A stretch of 64,000 bases of DNA from Microbaculum marinisediminis. GTDB lineage: Bacteria; Pseudomonadota; Alphaproteobacteria; Rhizobiales; Tepidamorphaceae. Below are positions 17,390 through 25,701 of the stretch, piece by piece. How positions within the stretch are numbered: position 1 is the stretch's first letter; every line of letters begins with the position of its first letter. Location: NCBI RefSeq assembly GCF_025397915.1, contig NZ_JALIDZ010000002.1:186001-250000 (forward strand). Direction: 5' to 3'. A program made the translations under genes and the position numbers. The notes under the pieces were generated by a model. It saw only the letters and a list, made by a program, of their open reading frames with translations, was not told the origin of the DNA and ran no database searches.

Positions 17390-18727
17390 ATGAACCGACC
17401 TTCTAGCCCCCCGGACCACAAGCGCGCGGTAGCGCTGCCGCCGAGCGCCCTGCAGGCCCTTGGCAAAGGTACGCCCACGCTGCGGCCTCGCCGCGGCGAT
17501 ATCCGCAAGGTCATGCTCGTCTACGGCACGCGACCCGAGGCCATCAAGATGGCGCCGCTGGTCAAGGCCGTGCAGGCGTCCGGAAACCTCTCCGCCTGCA
17601 TCGCGGTCACCGGCCAGCATCGCGCGATGCTCGATCAGATCAACGATCTGTTCGGCATCAACCCGGCCATCGACCTCGACATCATTATGGAGCGGCAGCG
17701 GCTCGAGGACATCACGAGCCGGGCGCTGAACGGCGTGTCCGATGCGATCGTCGCCGAATCGCCCGATGCGGTGCTGGTGCAAGGCGATACGACCACGTGT
17801 TTCGCCGCGGCGCTGGCCGCGTTCTACAACAAGGTGCCGGTCTTCCACCTTGAAGCCGGCCTGCGGACCGGCGATGCCTACAATCCGTTCCCGGAAGAGA
17901 TCAACCGGCGGCTGACGACGAACCTGGCGAATGTCCATCTCGCCCCGACGGCCACCGCGAAGGCGAATCTCGTCGCCGACGGCGTGCCCGCCGAAAGCAT
18001 CTACATCACCGGCAACACCGTGATCGACGCTCTGCTCGACGTGGTTTCGCGCAAGCTGCCGATCGAGAACGCGGACCTGACCCCGGTCATCGGGAAGCGC
18101 AGCGTTCTGGTCACGGCGCATCGGCGCGAATCCTGGGGCGAGCCGATGGCGCGAATCGCCAGATCGGTGCGGCAGCTGGCCGGAAAGTTCCCGGACACCG
18201 TCTTCCTGCTTCCCGCCCACCTCAATCCCGTCGTTCGCGACGTCCTGCTGCCACCGCTTCAGGGCCTCAGGAACGTGGTGGTGACCTCGCCGCTCGGCTA
18301 CAGCGACTTCGCGCTGGCGCTGAACAACGCCTCGGTGGTTCTGACCGACAGCGGCGGCGTGCAGGAGGAGGCGCCGAGCCTGGGCAAGCCGGTCCTGGTG
18401 ATGCGCGACACGACGGAACGGCCGGAAGCCGTCTCCGCCGGAACGGTCCGCCTCGTCGGGACCAACGAAAGGGCCATCGTCGACGGCGTTTCCGAGCTAT
18501 TGACGGACGGGGGCGCCCACGGCGCCATGGCCAGGGCGGTCAATCCGTATGGAGACGGCCGGGCGGCACGACGCTGCGTCGCGGCGATCGAGCACTTCTT
18601 CGGATTTGGCGGACGGCCCCGGGACTTCACGTCCCATATCGACCCGCGCCCCGCCTCCAGGCCGTCGGTTCCGAACACCACGCGGGTCGTGGACGATCAC
18701 CCCGCCGCAGCGCATATGGCGCAGTGA
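17390..18727 (+). CDS. wecB: Non-hydrolysing UDP-N-acetylglucosamine 2-epimerase
   Basis: The 445-aa enzyme interconverts UDP-GlcNAc and UDP-ManNAc in the cytoplasm. Hallmarks are VMLVYGTRPEAIKMAPL, VTGQHRAMLDQ, VLVQGDTTTCFAAALAAF, FHLEAGLRTGD, PEEINRRLT, LVTAHRRESWGEP and LTDSGGVQEEAPSLGKPVLVMR. An unusual basic leader of about 38 residues precedes the core. The normal C-terminus would be near VAAI (residue 400). Here the frame runs on for 45 more residues that read antisense through a duplicated fragment of the wecC 3' end. A WbpI-like role on UDP-GlcNAc3NAcA is an alternative, given the wbp-like genes downstream. Confidence 0.92.
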   Translation: MNRPSSPPDHKRAVALPPSALQALGKGTPTLRPRRGDIRKVMLVYGTRPEAIKMAPLVKAVQASGNLSACIAVTGQHRAMLDQINDLFGINPAIDLDIIMERQRLEDITSRALNGVSDAIVAESPDAVLVQGDTTTCFAAALAAFYNKVPVFHLEAGLRTGDAYNPFPEEINRRLTTNLANVHLAPTATAKANLVADGVPAESIYITGNTVIDALLDVVSRKLPIENADLTPVIGKRSVLVTAHRRESWGEPMARIARSVRQLAGKFPDTVFLLPAHLNPVVRDVLLPPLQGLRNVVVTSPLGYSDFALALNNASVVLTDSGGVQEEAPSLGKPVLVMRDTTERPEAVSAGTVRLVGTNERAIVDGVSELLTDGGAHGAMARAVNPYGDGRAARRCVAAIEHFFGFGGRPRDFTSHIDPRPASRPSVPNTTRVVDDHPAAAHMAQ

Positions 18728-18838
18728 CCTGAACGCCGTGTTCTCGATGGAAGAACACGACGAAGCCGGCCGCGCGGCGGCCGGTTGCGGTCAAGGCGTT
18801 CGGAAGATTCCCCAATCGGACTGATATCAAGCCGCTTC
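18565..18838. repeat. Left copy of a diverged tandem duplication (wecB 3' end plus fossil wecC 3' end)
   Basis: This about 273-bp unit is homologous to 18839-19112. The anchors are GTCGCGGCGATC at 18578 versus 18851, and GCGCAGTGACCTGAAC at 18719 versus 18993. Read on the minus strand it contains a degenerate wecC C-terminus, including RHMRCGGVIVHDPRGVRN against the real RHTRFGGKVVYDTRGVWN, with the TGA stop changed to CGA. On the plus strand it carries the current end of wecB. A GC hairpin (CCGGCCGC/GCGGCCGG, 18766-18784) lies in it. Confidence 0.75.
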
Positions 18839-19112
18839 ACGGCAATCGCGGTCGCGGCGATCTAGCCGCTTTCGGCTTCGGCGGACGGCCCGGGGAACTT
18901 CACGTCCCGATTCCAGGCTCAGCCCGCATCGAAGGCCGTCAGTTCCAGACACCACGCGTGTCGTAGACGACCTTCCCGCCGAAGCGCGTATGGCGCAGTG
19001 ACCTGAACTTCTCGTGCTCGACGAGCAGCACGACGATATCGGCGCGCTCGACGGCGTCGGCGGCCGGCTCCAGTCGCACGTTCGACATCTCCCCCAACCG
19101 GCCGGGTATCGA
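18839..19112. repeat. Right copy of the tandem duplication (fossil wecB 3' end plus wecC 3' end)
   Basis: This copy carries the intact minus-strand end of wecC and, to its left, a plus-strand remnant of a wecB end. That remnant reads VAAI followed directly by TAG (GTCGCGGCGATCTAG, 18851-18865). The corresponding position in the left copy is GAG, which lets WecB read on. The interval 18728-18938 between the two stops therefore holds only gene fossils. Confidence 0.7.
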
Positions 19113-20198
19113 GCCGTTGATGAAGGGGTCGGAGATCAGCACCGTGACCTCCGGCCGGGCCGAGGCGATCAGTTCCACGACCTCGATCGCCGGGCTTTCG
19201 CGGAAGTCGTCGACATCGGCCTTGAAGCTCAGCCCCAGGCAGGAGATGACCGGTTCGCGGAACCGCTCCGAACTCGCGATCACGGCATTGGCGACATGGT
19301 GCGGCTTGTGGTCGTTCACTTCGCGCGCGGCCCGCAGGAGCTTTGTGACGCCGGGTGCGGCGCCGATGATGAACCATGGATCGACGGGAATGCAGTGTCC
19401 GCCCACGCCCGGCCCCGGGCTGAGGATGTTTACGCGCGGATGCCTGTTAGCGAGGCGGATTACCTCCCACACGTCCAGGTGCAGTTCCTCGCAGATCATC
19501 GACAGCTCGTTCGCGAAGGCGATGTTCACGTCGCGATACGCGTTCTCGATCAGCTTCGACATTTCCGCCGTCGCCGCGTCGGTGAGCAGGATCTCGCCCT
19601 GCGCGAACACACGGTAGAGCTCGGCCGCGCGCTCCGAACAGCGGCTGGTCATGCCGCCGATCACGCGATCGTTGGTGACGATCTCGATCATGATCCGGCC
19701 CGGCAGCACGCGCTCGGGGCAATGCGCGACGTGGACCTCGGTCATGCCGTCGTGGTTGTGCGGCATCTTGAGGTCGGGACGTAGCGCGCCGATCCAGCGG
19801 CTGACCTTTTCCGTCGTGCCCGGCGGCGACGTCGATTCCAGGATCACGATCGCGCCCGGCTGGATGCGCGGCGCGATCTGTTCGGCGGCCGCCTTCACGT
19901 AGGTCAGATCGGCCGAGCGGTCGGGATTGAAGGGCGTGGGAACGGCGATGATGTAGGCTTCGGCCTCCGGCGTCTCCGTGGTCGCGGTCAGCCGGCCCAA
20001 CGCCACGGCGCCGCTGACGCCCACCGCCAGGTCCGGTTCGACGAACGGAACCCGTCCCTGCGACACCGCTTCGATGGTCTTCGGATTCACATCGACGCCA
20101 ATGACGTCGACGCCCCGTGTGGCGAGGGCGACGGCGGTGGGAAGTCCCACATAGCCCAACCCCAGAACGGCTACGCGGCCGTTGAACGCTTTACCCAT
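18939..20198 (-). CDS. wecC: UDP-N-acetyl-D-mannosamine dehydrogenase
   Basis: The 419-aa NAD-dependent enzyme oxidises UDP-ManNAc to UDP-ManNAcA. The N-terminal Rossmann motif is VAVLGLGYVGLPTAVALA. The WecC-type blocks are GRVPFVEPDL, ESTSPPGTTE and ENAYRDVNIAFANELS, then RHPRVNILSPGPGVGGHCIP with the catalytic Cys, then VDPWFI. The C-terminal UDP-binding domain ends FGGKVVYDTRGVWN. It is preceded by the WecG-fusion gene on the same strand with an 8-bp overlap and converges on wecB. The GPGVGGHC context fits WecC better than WbpA or Ugd, although activity on UDP-GlcNAc cannot be excluded. Confidence 0.93.
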   Translation of the reverse strand: MGKAFNGRVAVLGLGYVGLPTAVALATRGVDVIGVDVNPKTIEAVSQGRVPFVEPDLAVGVSGAVALGRLTATTETPEAEAYIIAVPTPFNPDRSADLTYVKAAAEQIAPRIQPGAIVILESTSPPGTTEKVSRWIGALRPDLKMPHNHDGMTEVHVAHCPERVLPGRIMIEIVTNDRVIGGMTSRCSERAAELYRVFAQGEILLTDAATAEMSKLIENAYRDVNIAFANELSMICEELHLDVWEVIRLANRHPRVNILSPGPGVGGHCIPVDPWFIIGAAPGVTKLLRAAREVNDHKPHHVANAVIASSERFREPVISCLGLSFKADVDDFRESPAIEVVELIASARPEVTVLISDPFINGSIPGRLGEMSNVRLEPAADAVERADIVVLLVEHEKFRSLRHTRFGGKVVYDTRGVWN

Positions 20199-22263
20199 GG
20201 TGCAGTTCCGGTCGAGAGGTACGCGTCTCGGATGTCGCCGCGGAAGACAGGATCCGCGGCGGATAGTGGGTGCTCGGAGGCGGCGCGGTGCGACGACCGG
20301 CCATTTCCTTCGCCGTCAGCAGGATGAACGCGGTGTTGGTATGGAGATACCGGCGCCACATCCGCCGCGGCTCTTGCGCCAGACGGTAGGCCCATTCCAT
20401 GCCCATTTTCTGCCAGCTCGCAGGCGCGCGCCTGGTCTTGCCGGCGAGCACATCGAACGAACCGCCGACGCCGTGCATGACCGGGACGGCCAATGCGTCC
20501 CGGTAGGTAGCGAGGAACGTCTCCTTTTTCGGAGACGGCATGCCGAGAAACAGCATGTCCGGCTGGCAATCCCGGATCTCCGCGGCGATCGCGTCGGCCT
20601 CGTGATCCTCGAAATAGCCGTGTCGCCGGCCCACGATCCGCAGGCCCGGGAAGCGGCGGCCCAACTGGAACTCCAGATCCCGCAGGACGTCGGCTTTGGC
20701 CCCGAACAGGAAGACCGAGTGATTTCCCTTGTGGGCGACATGGAGCAGGCGCTCGAAGATGTCGATCCCGGTCACCCGCTCGGGAACCGGCGCGCGCAAA
20801 AGGCGGCTCGCCCAGACGACCGACTGGCCGTCGGCGAGCAGGACATCGCATTTCTGGAGCGCACCGTGCAGGGCCGCGTCCTTGCGGACGTTGACGACCT
20901 TGGAGGCGTTGACGACGCCCAGCAACAGCGGCTGCCGCGTTCTAACGGCCTGCCGGCACTGATCGACGACATCGTCGATCCGCAGCGCGTGGACGCGCAG
21001 GCCGAACAGCGTGGACACGTTGTCGGGCGCCTCGGGAAGCGGCGCGGAACCGACGGCGGCATGTTCGACCGGCCGCCGCAGCCCGGCCATCACGCCGTCG
21101 GCGCACCAGGCATAGAGCAGCCAGCCGAGCTCATACGGGCGGCACTCGTAATCGATCCGATTGGCCGGAAACAGGGCATCCACGGCGGGAATGCGCAGGC
21201 CGGGCGCGGTGGCCGTGGTGACGGAGGCGATGCTCCGCACGGCCTTCTTGGGCTCCCGGCGCGCGACCTTGCGCCAGATCATATGGGCATCTTCGCTGAC
21301 CAGTTGCGCGGAGGTCTCGGGATGCCGGTCGAGCCACTCGACCCCCTTGATGATCGCGTCGAGATAGTCCGTGCCGCCGGCTTCCATCAGGTCCAGAAGC
21401 CCCATCGGCGCCATCCCGTGCTGATGGACGCTGTAGACGGGATAGCGCTCGACGACGTCGCCGTTGCGCACGTCGTAGTGCCAGATCCACTGCCCCTCGC
21501 GGCCCTGGCAGGCGACGATACGGGCAGCGCAGGCGTTTGCCGCGGCCAGGGCCCGTTCATCGCCGAACGCCGCCGCGTAGCGGGCGAGCGCTTGGATCGG
21601 ATAGATCTGATCGGCGAAACACCCCACGTGCCGCCTCAGGCGACCGATCGCCGTGTCCGGCAGCTTGTGCGGAAACAGGCCGGCCAGCGACTGCCCCGCC
21701 CGCAGGCGCTTGGCCGCCGCCTTCGCAAGCCCGGCCGTGTCGCGGTAGGCAAGACCCGCGACCGCCGCCGTCAGGGCCCAGGCGCACACCACCGTGTCGA
21801 CCGGGACATCCGAGCCGATGGCGCGTTCCAGTCGCTCGAAGAGTACCGCATCGGCACGGCCGGCGACCTCGGCCACAGCCCAGGCCCCCAGCGCGACGCT
21901 TCCCAGATCCTCGGACGTCTCCGCCCGCTTGGCGCTGTGTATCGCGAGGTCTGCGGCACTGAAGCCTTCCAACACACGCGTCTGCGTCGCCCGGTCGCGC
22001 TGGCCGAGCCCAAGGGCCACGATCAGCGCGTAGCGGAGGCTGTCCCCCTCGGCGCGCACCTCGGGAATCACGCCCGGGATGCGTCGGCCGGTATGGGCGA
22101 ATCCCTCATGGCTCCGAAGCTTGGGGAGGCCGGCTTCCGACAGTTCGATGAATTGCTCGATGCGCGCACGTACCTCCGGAGACGCCGCCCCGGCAAGCTC
22201 AAGGCGGCTGCGCCGCGAAACGTCGCGCATCGGAATACTGTGCTGGGTCGTGAATGATTGCAT
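20191..22263 (-). CDS. Fusion: alpha-helical toroid-like domain plus WecG/TagA/CpsF glycosyltransferase (GT26)
   Basis: The product is 690 aa. The C-terminal part (about residues 417-640) is a full GT26 domain: LGVVNASKVVNVRKDAAL, CDVLLADGQSVVWAS with the family Asp at about 478, ERVTGIDIFERLL, FLGMPSPKKE and VMHGVGGSFDVLAGK. GT26 enzymes transfer ManNAc or ManNAcA to lipid-linked GlcNAc. The N-terminal about 400 residues are helical hairpins (SLRYALIVALGLGQ, DTVVCAWALTAAVAG, QGREGQWIWHYDVRNGD, VYSVHQHGMAPMGLLDL), resembling alpha/alpha toroids of the six-hairpin or terpenoid-cyclase folds. No family is assigned to that half. ATG 22263 is preferred over TTG 22296. It lies directly upstream of wecC. 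Confidence 0.85.
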   Translation of the reverse strand: MQSFTTQHSIPMRDVSRRSRLELAGAASPEVRARIEQFIELSEAGLPKLRSHEGFAHTGRRIPGVIPEVRAEGDSLRYALIVALGLGQRDRATQTRVLEGFSAADLAIHSAKRAETSEDLGSVALGAWAVAEVAGRADAVLFERLERAIGSDVPVDTVVCAWALTAAVAGLAYRDTAGLAKAAAKRLRAGQSLAGLFPHKLPDTAIGRLRRHVGCFADQIYPIQALARYAAAFGDERALAAANACAARIVACQGREGQWIWHYDVRNGDVVERYPVYSVHQHGMAPMGLLDLMEAGGTDYLDAIIKGVEWLDRHPETSAQLVSEDAHMIWRKVARREPKKAVRSIASVTTATAPGLRIPAVDALFPANRIDYECRPYELGWLLYAWCADGVMAGLRRPVEHAAVGSAPLPEAPDNVSTLFGLRVHALRIDDVVDQCRQAVRTRQPLLLGVVNASKVVNVRKDAALHGALQKCDVLLADGQSVVWASRLLRAPVPERVTGIDIFERLLHVAHKGNHSVFLFGAKADVLRDLEFQLGRRFPGLRIVGRRHGYFEDHEADAIAAEIRDCQPDMLFLGMPSPKKETFLATYRDALAVPVMHGVGGSFDVLAGKTRRAPASWQKMGMEWAYRLAQEPRRMWRRYLHTNTAFILLTAKEMAGRRTAPPPSTHYPPRILSSAATSETRTSRPELHHG

Positions 22264-23030
22264 GCAGGCTACTCGGACACCCTCTTGTCTGCGCAAGACT
22301 CTCGGGTCGCCATCGCCCGATCAAGTATTTCTCACGGCAATGAAACTAGTTTTTCGGATAGAACCTGTATTGGCCCACCGCTCCAAGCAGGTATTAATTT
22401 ATTGCTTTGGCTTAGCGGCCAACCGAAGTGACGGTGAGCTCAAGCGTCGTTTGGTCAGGACCCGGTGCCATTCGACGAGGTTCGGCCGTCATACGAGACC
22501 GAAAGGCGTATGATTCCAGGTCGAAACCCGGCTGCGACAGCTGGAAAATCAACTGGGAAGGGCCCGACCGGACCGAAGGCCGCGACCGAACCCGAGATAT
22601 ACGGGGCGCGCGAAGGACAGGGTGCGAAAGCGCCGAAATCGCGGACCGAGGCGCCTGCGGACGACCGACCGCCGCGCGAACGTCGGGAAACGCACGGCTT
22701 TGTGTGCGCGAATCGCACGCGGCACCGATTGACGGCCCGCAGACGCCGCGAGTCGACGCAGACGCCGGCGCCAACCCGATCGGGTCCGATCCGGGACCAA
22801 CCGACGCGGTCTCACGGGCCAAGCGGGCGAAAATCGCCCGTTGTGAAGCGGGCCTGGCGCCTGTCACCCCGTCCGGTCGCCCGCGTTCCTCCGCCATAGG
22901 ATCCGGAAAATCATCCGTTTGGTCTAGGCGGCGATCGTCCGCTTGTAACCGCCTGACCATTTTGGGCGGTTTTACGGGACGGCGTACGCGATAGCCTCCG
23001 GGTCAACGAAGGCTAGGGGCTATCCAGTAA
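22264..23030. other. Divergent non-coding interval
   Basis: This 767-bp interval lies between the WecG-fusion gene (minus) and the wbpD-like gene (plus). The stretch 22315-22410 is AT-richer and is the likely promoter zone for the minus-strand gene. The remainder has several overlapping open frames on both strands, rich in Arg/Gly/Ser/Asp and with no motif. They look like chance frames of high-GC DNA. Confidence 0.5.
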
Positions 23031-23561
23031 ATGCCGCTCAATAATGTTGTTCTCGGCGACGATGTTTCCATTACGCATCCCGACCTGGTCAATCTTTACG
23101 GTTGCCAGATAGGCAGCGGAAGTAAAATCGGACCGTTCGTCGAAATACAGAAAAACAGTTCCGTCGGGAAGAACTGCAAGATTTCTTCCCACTCCTTCGT
23201 CTGCGAAGGCGTGACCATCGAGGACAACGTCATGGTCGCCCATGGCGTCGTTTTCACCAACGACCTCTTCCCCCGCGCCACAAACGAAGACGGCTCGATG
23301 CAGGACGAGGCCGATTGGGAGGTGGTGCCGACGCGCGTATGCCGCGGGGCATCGATCGGCTCGAACGCCACGATCCTCGCCGGCGTGACGGTCGGCGCGC
23401 GCGCCATCGTCGGCGCCGGCGCGGTTGTGACCCAGGACGTACCCGAAAACGCGATCGTCGCCGGCGTGCCGGCGCGGGTGCTCCGGTTCCTCGACAAGGG
23501 AGCCGAAGGGCAAGACCCGAAAGTCGCATTCCTCAACACGAAATCGGCGGAGCTACGGTGA
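23031..23561 (+). CDS. WbpD/WlbB-like UDP-amino-sugar N-acetyltransferase
   Basis: The 176-aa left-handed beta-helix acetyltransferase has hexapeptide rungs ([39 protein letters not shown]). The block [17 protein letters not shown] and the ending [20 protein letters not shown] are typical of WbpD/WlbB enzymes, which acetylate the 3-amino group of UDP-GlcNAc(3NH2)A. It heads a five-gene coupled run. Its TGA overlaps the next ATG by 1 nt (TGATG). AGGGG is present but about 12 nt before the start. Confidence 0.87.
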   Translation: MPLNNVVLGDDVSITHPDLVNLYGCQIGSGSKIGPFVEIQKNSSVGKNCKISSHSFVCEGVTIEDNVMVAHGVVFTNDLFPRATNEDGSMQDEADWEVVPTRVCRGASIGSNATILAGVTVGARAIVGAGAVVTQDVPENAIVAGVPARVLRFLDKGAEGQDPKVAFLNTKSAELR

Positions 23562-24589
23562 TGATCGGTATTGGCCTTGTCGGTTATGGCTATTGGGGCC
23601 CGAACCTGGCGCGTTGCGTATCGGAATCGGACGGCTGCCGTCTGGCCGCGATCGCCGACGCGTCGGAGAAATCCCGCGAACGGGCCGGCCAGCGGCATCC
23701 CTCGGCGCAGCTGCATGCGAGCTGGGAAGAGATGCTGAAGGATCCGGGCGTCGACGCCGTCCTGATCGCCACCCCCGTATGCACCCACTACGAGATCGCG
23801 GCGGCGGCACTGACGGCCGGCAAGCATGTCCTGGTGGAAAAGCCGATCACGGAGACCTCCGAACAGGCGCAGCGCCTCATCGACATGGCCAACCGCGGCG
23901 GGCTGACGCTGATGGTCGACCACACCTTCGTCTATACGGGCGCGGTGCGGAAGATCCGAGACCTGATCGCGGACGGCACGGTCGGCGACATTTACTATTA
24001 TGAGTCGACCCGCATCAATCTCGGCCTGTTCCAGGGCGACGTGAACGTGATCTGGGACCTCGCGGTCCACGATTTCGCGATCCTCGAATTCATCCTGGGC
24101 GCCGAGCCCGTATCGATCACCGCGGTCGGGGCCGGGCACATCCATCGCAACCAGGAGAGCCTCGCCCACCTCAGCGTCCATTTCGACAACGGCACGCTGG
24201 CCCATATCAACGTGAACTGGCTGGCACCGGTGAAGGTTCGCCAGACGCTGATCGGCGGCAGCCGGCGGATGATCGTCTACGACGACCTCGAGCCCAGCGA
24301 GAAGATCAAGGTCTACGACCGTGGCGTCCATCTCTCGGCCGATCCGCAGAGCGCCAACGACGTCCGCATCTCCTACCGCACCGGCGACATGTGGGCCCCG
24401 CAGCTTTCCACCAGGGAAGCCCTGCTCGGCGTCATCGAGGACTTCGCCGCGAGCATTAACGGCCACGGACAGCCGACCTCGAGCGGCGTCAGCGGACTGC
24501 GCGTCGTGCGCATGCTGGAGGCCGCCGCCCAGTCGTTGAGTTCCGGTGGCCACCCCGTCGAGTTCGCCCGTCTGAAGGCCGCATCATGA
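23561..24589 (+). CDS. Gfo/Idh/MocA oxidoreductase, WbpB/WlbA-like
   Basis: The 342-aa enzyme has an N-terminal NAD-binding fold (IGIGLVGYGYWGPNLARC). The EKP motif is GKHVLVEKPITET and the catalytic H/D block is IWDLAVHDFAILEFIL. WlbA/WbpB oxidise C3 of UDP-GlcNAcA ahead of transamination, which fits the flanking acetyltransferase and aminotransferase genes. The start overlaps the previous stop by 1 nt and its TGA overlaps the next ATG (ATGA). An in-frame extension upstream of ATG 23561 is Arg-rich shadow sequence. Confidence 0.88.
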   Translation: MIGIGLVGYGYWGPNLARCVSESDGCRLAAIADASEKSRERAGQRHPSAQLHASWEEMLKDPGVDAVLIATPVCTHYEIAAAALTAGKHVLVEKPITETSEQAQRLIDMANRGGLTLMVDHTFVYTGAVRKIRDLIADGTVGDIYYYESTRINLGLFQGDVNVIWDLAVHDFAILEFILGAEPVSITAVGAGHIHRNQESLAHLSVHFDNGTLAHINVNWLAPVKVRQTLIGGSRRMIVYDDLEPSEKIKVYDRGVHLSADPQSANDVRISYRTGDMWAPQLSTREALLGVIEDFAASINGHGQPTSSGVSGLRVVRMLEAAAQSLSSGGHPVEFARLKAAS

Positions 24590-25701
24590 TCCCGTTTCAA
24601 GACCTGGGCGCGCAGCACCGCGCGCTGCGCGACGAACTGCTTCCCGAAATCACCGCCATCCTCGATAGCGGACGGTTCGTGCTCGGGGAGCCGGTAGAGA
24701 CGTTCGAGACCGATTTCGCCGCGTTCTGCGGGACGCGCGACGCCGTCACGGTCAATTCGGGGACGTCGGCCCTTCACCTCGCCCTGCTCGCGGCGGGCGT
24801 CGGGCCGGGCGACGAAGTGGTCACGGTGTCGATGACGTTCGTCGCGACGGTCGCGGCGATCCTGTATTGCGGCGCGACGCCGGTCTACGTCGACATCGAC
24901 CCGGATACCTGGACGATGGACTCCGCCGCACTGAAGACGGCCATCACCCCGCGCACCAAGGCGATCGTCCCGGTGCACCTGCACGGCCGCATCGCCGACA
25001 TGTCGGCGATTATGGAGATCGCGCGGGACCGCGAGATCGTGGTGATCGAGGACGCGGCGCAGGCGCATGGCGCCGAACGCGACGGGACCTGCGCCGGCGC
25101 CTTCGCGGACCTGGGATGCTTTTCCTTCTATCCCGGCAAGAACCTGGGCGCGGCGGGCGAAGGCGGCGCGGTCGTCACCAACCGACCGGACCTCGCCGAG
25201 CGCATGCGCGTCCTGCGCGACTGGGGACAGGCCGGGAAGTATAACCACGTGGTTCAGGGCTTCAACTACCGCATGGATGCCCTGCAGGCCGCGATCCTGA
25301 AGGTCAAGCTGCGCCATCTGCCGGCCTGGACCGAGCAACGCCAGGAGGCCGGTGCGCTGTACGACCGGCTGCTGGCGGATATCGATGTCGGGCGCCCGGC
25401 GCCGGCGGGACGCGATCACGTCTATCACGTCTATGCCATCACAGCGGCGAACCGCGACCGGCTGCAGGCCGATCTGACCGTGGCGGGCATCGCCACCGGC
25501 ATTCACTATCCCAGGCCGGTTCATCTGCAGAAGGCCTATGCCGACTGCCGCTATCCCGCAGGCTCGCTTCCGGTGACCGAGGCGTTCGCGTCAACGACGC
25601 TGTCGCTTCCGATCTTCCCCGAGATCACGGCCGAGCAGATACAGACCGTCGCCACCACGCTGGCCTCCATTCGCGAGAAAGACCATGCCGATGCAGCCTG
25701 A
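24586..25701 (+). CDS. DegT/DnrJ/EryC1/StrS sugar aminotransferase, WbpE/WlbC-like
   Basis: The 371-aa PLP enzyme has NSGTSALHLALLAAGVGPGDEV, VDIDPDTWTMD and VVIEDAAQAHGA. The PLP lysine lies in CFSFYPGKNLGAAGEGGAV (Lys185), and GFNYRMDALQAAIL follows. It should aminate the 3-keto group produced by the preceding oxidoreductase, using glutamate, as in UDP-GlcNAc3NAcA synthesis. It overlaps its upstream neighbour by 4 bp and its downstream neighbour by 17 bp, which implies tight translational coupling. Confidence 0.9.
   Translation: MIPFQDLGAQHRALRDELLPEITAILDSGRFVLGEPVETFETDFAAFCGTRDAVTVNSGTSALHLALLAAGVGPGDEVVTVSMTFVATVAAILYCGATPVYVDIDPDTWTMDSAALKTAITPRTKAIVPVHLHGRIADMSAIMEIARDREIVVIEDAAQAHGAERDGTCAGAFADLGCFSFYPGKNLGAAGEGGAVVTNRPDLAERMRVLRDWGQAGKYNHVVQGFNYRMDALQAAILKVKLRHLPAWTEQRQEAGALYDRLLADIDVGRPAPAGRDHVYHVYAITAANRDRLQADLTVAGIATGIHYPRPVHLQKAYADCRYPAGSLPVTEAFASTTLSLPIFPEITAEQIQTVATTLASIREKDHADAA

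Noticed and set aside
22428-22994. 188-codon plus-strand frame before the wbpD-like gene
   Set aside because: The sequence is rich in Arg, Ser, Gly and Asp without hydrophobic pattern or motif, and overlapping antisense frames are of similar length.
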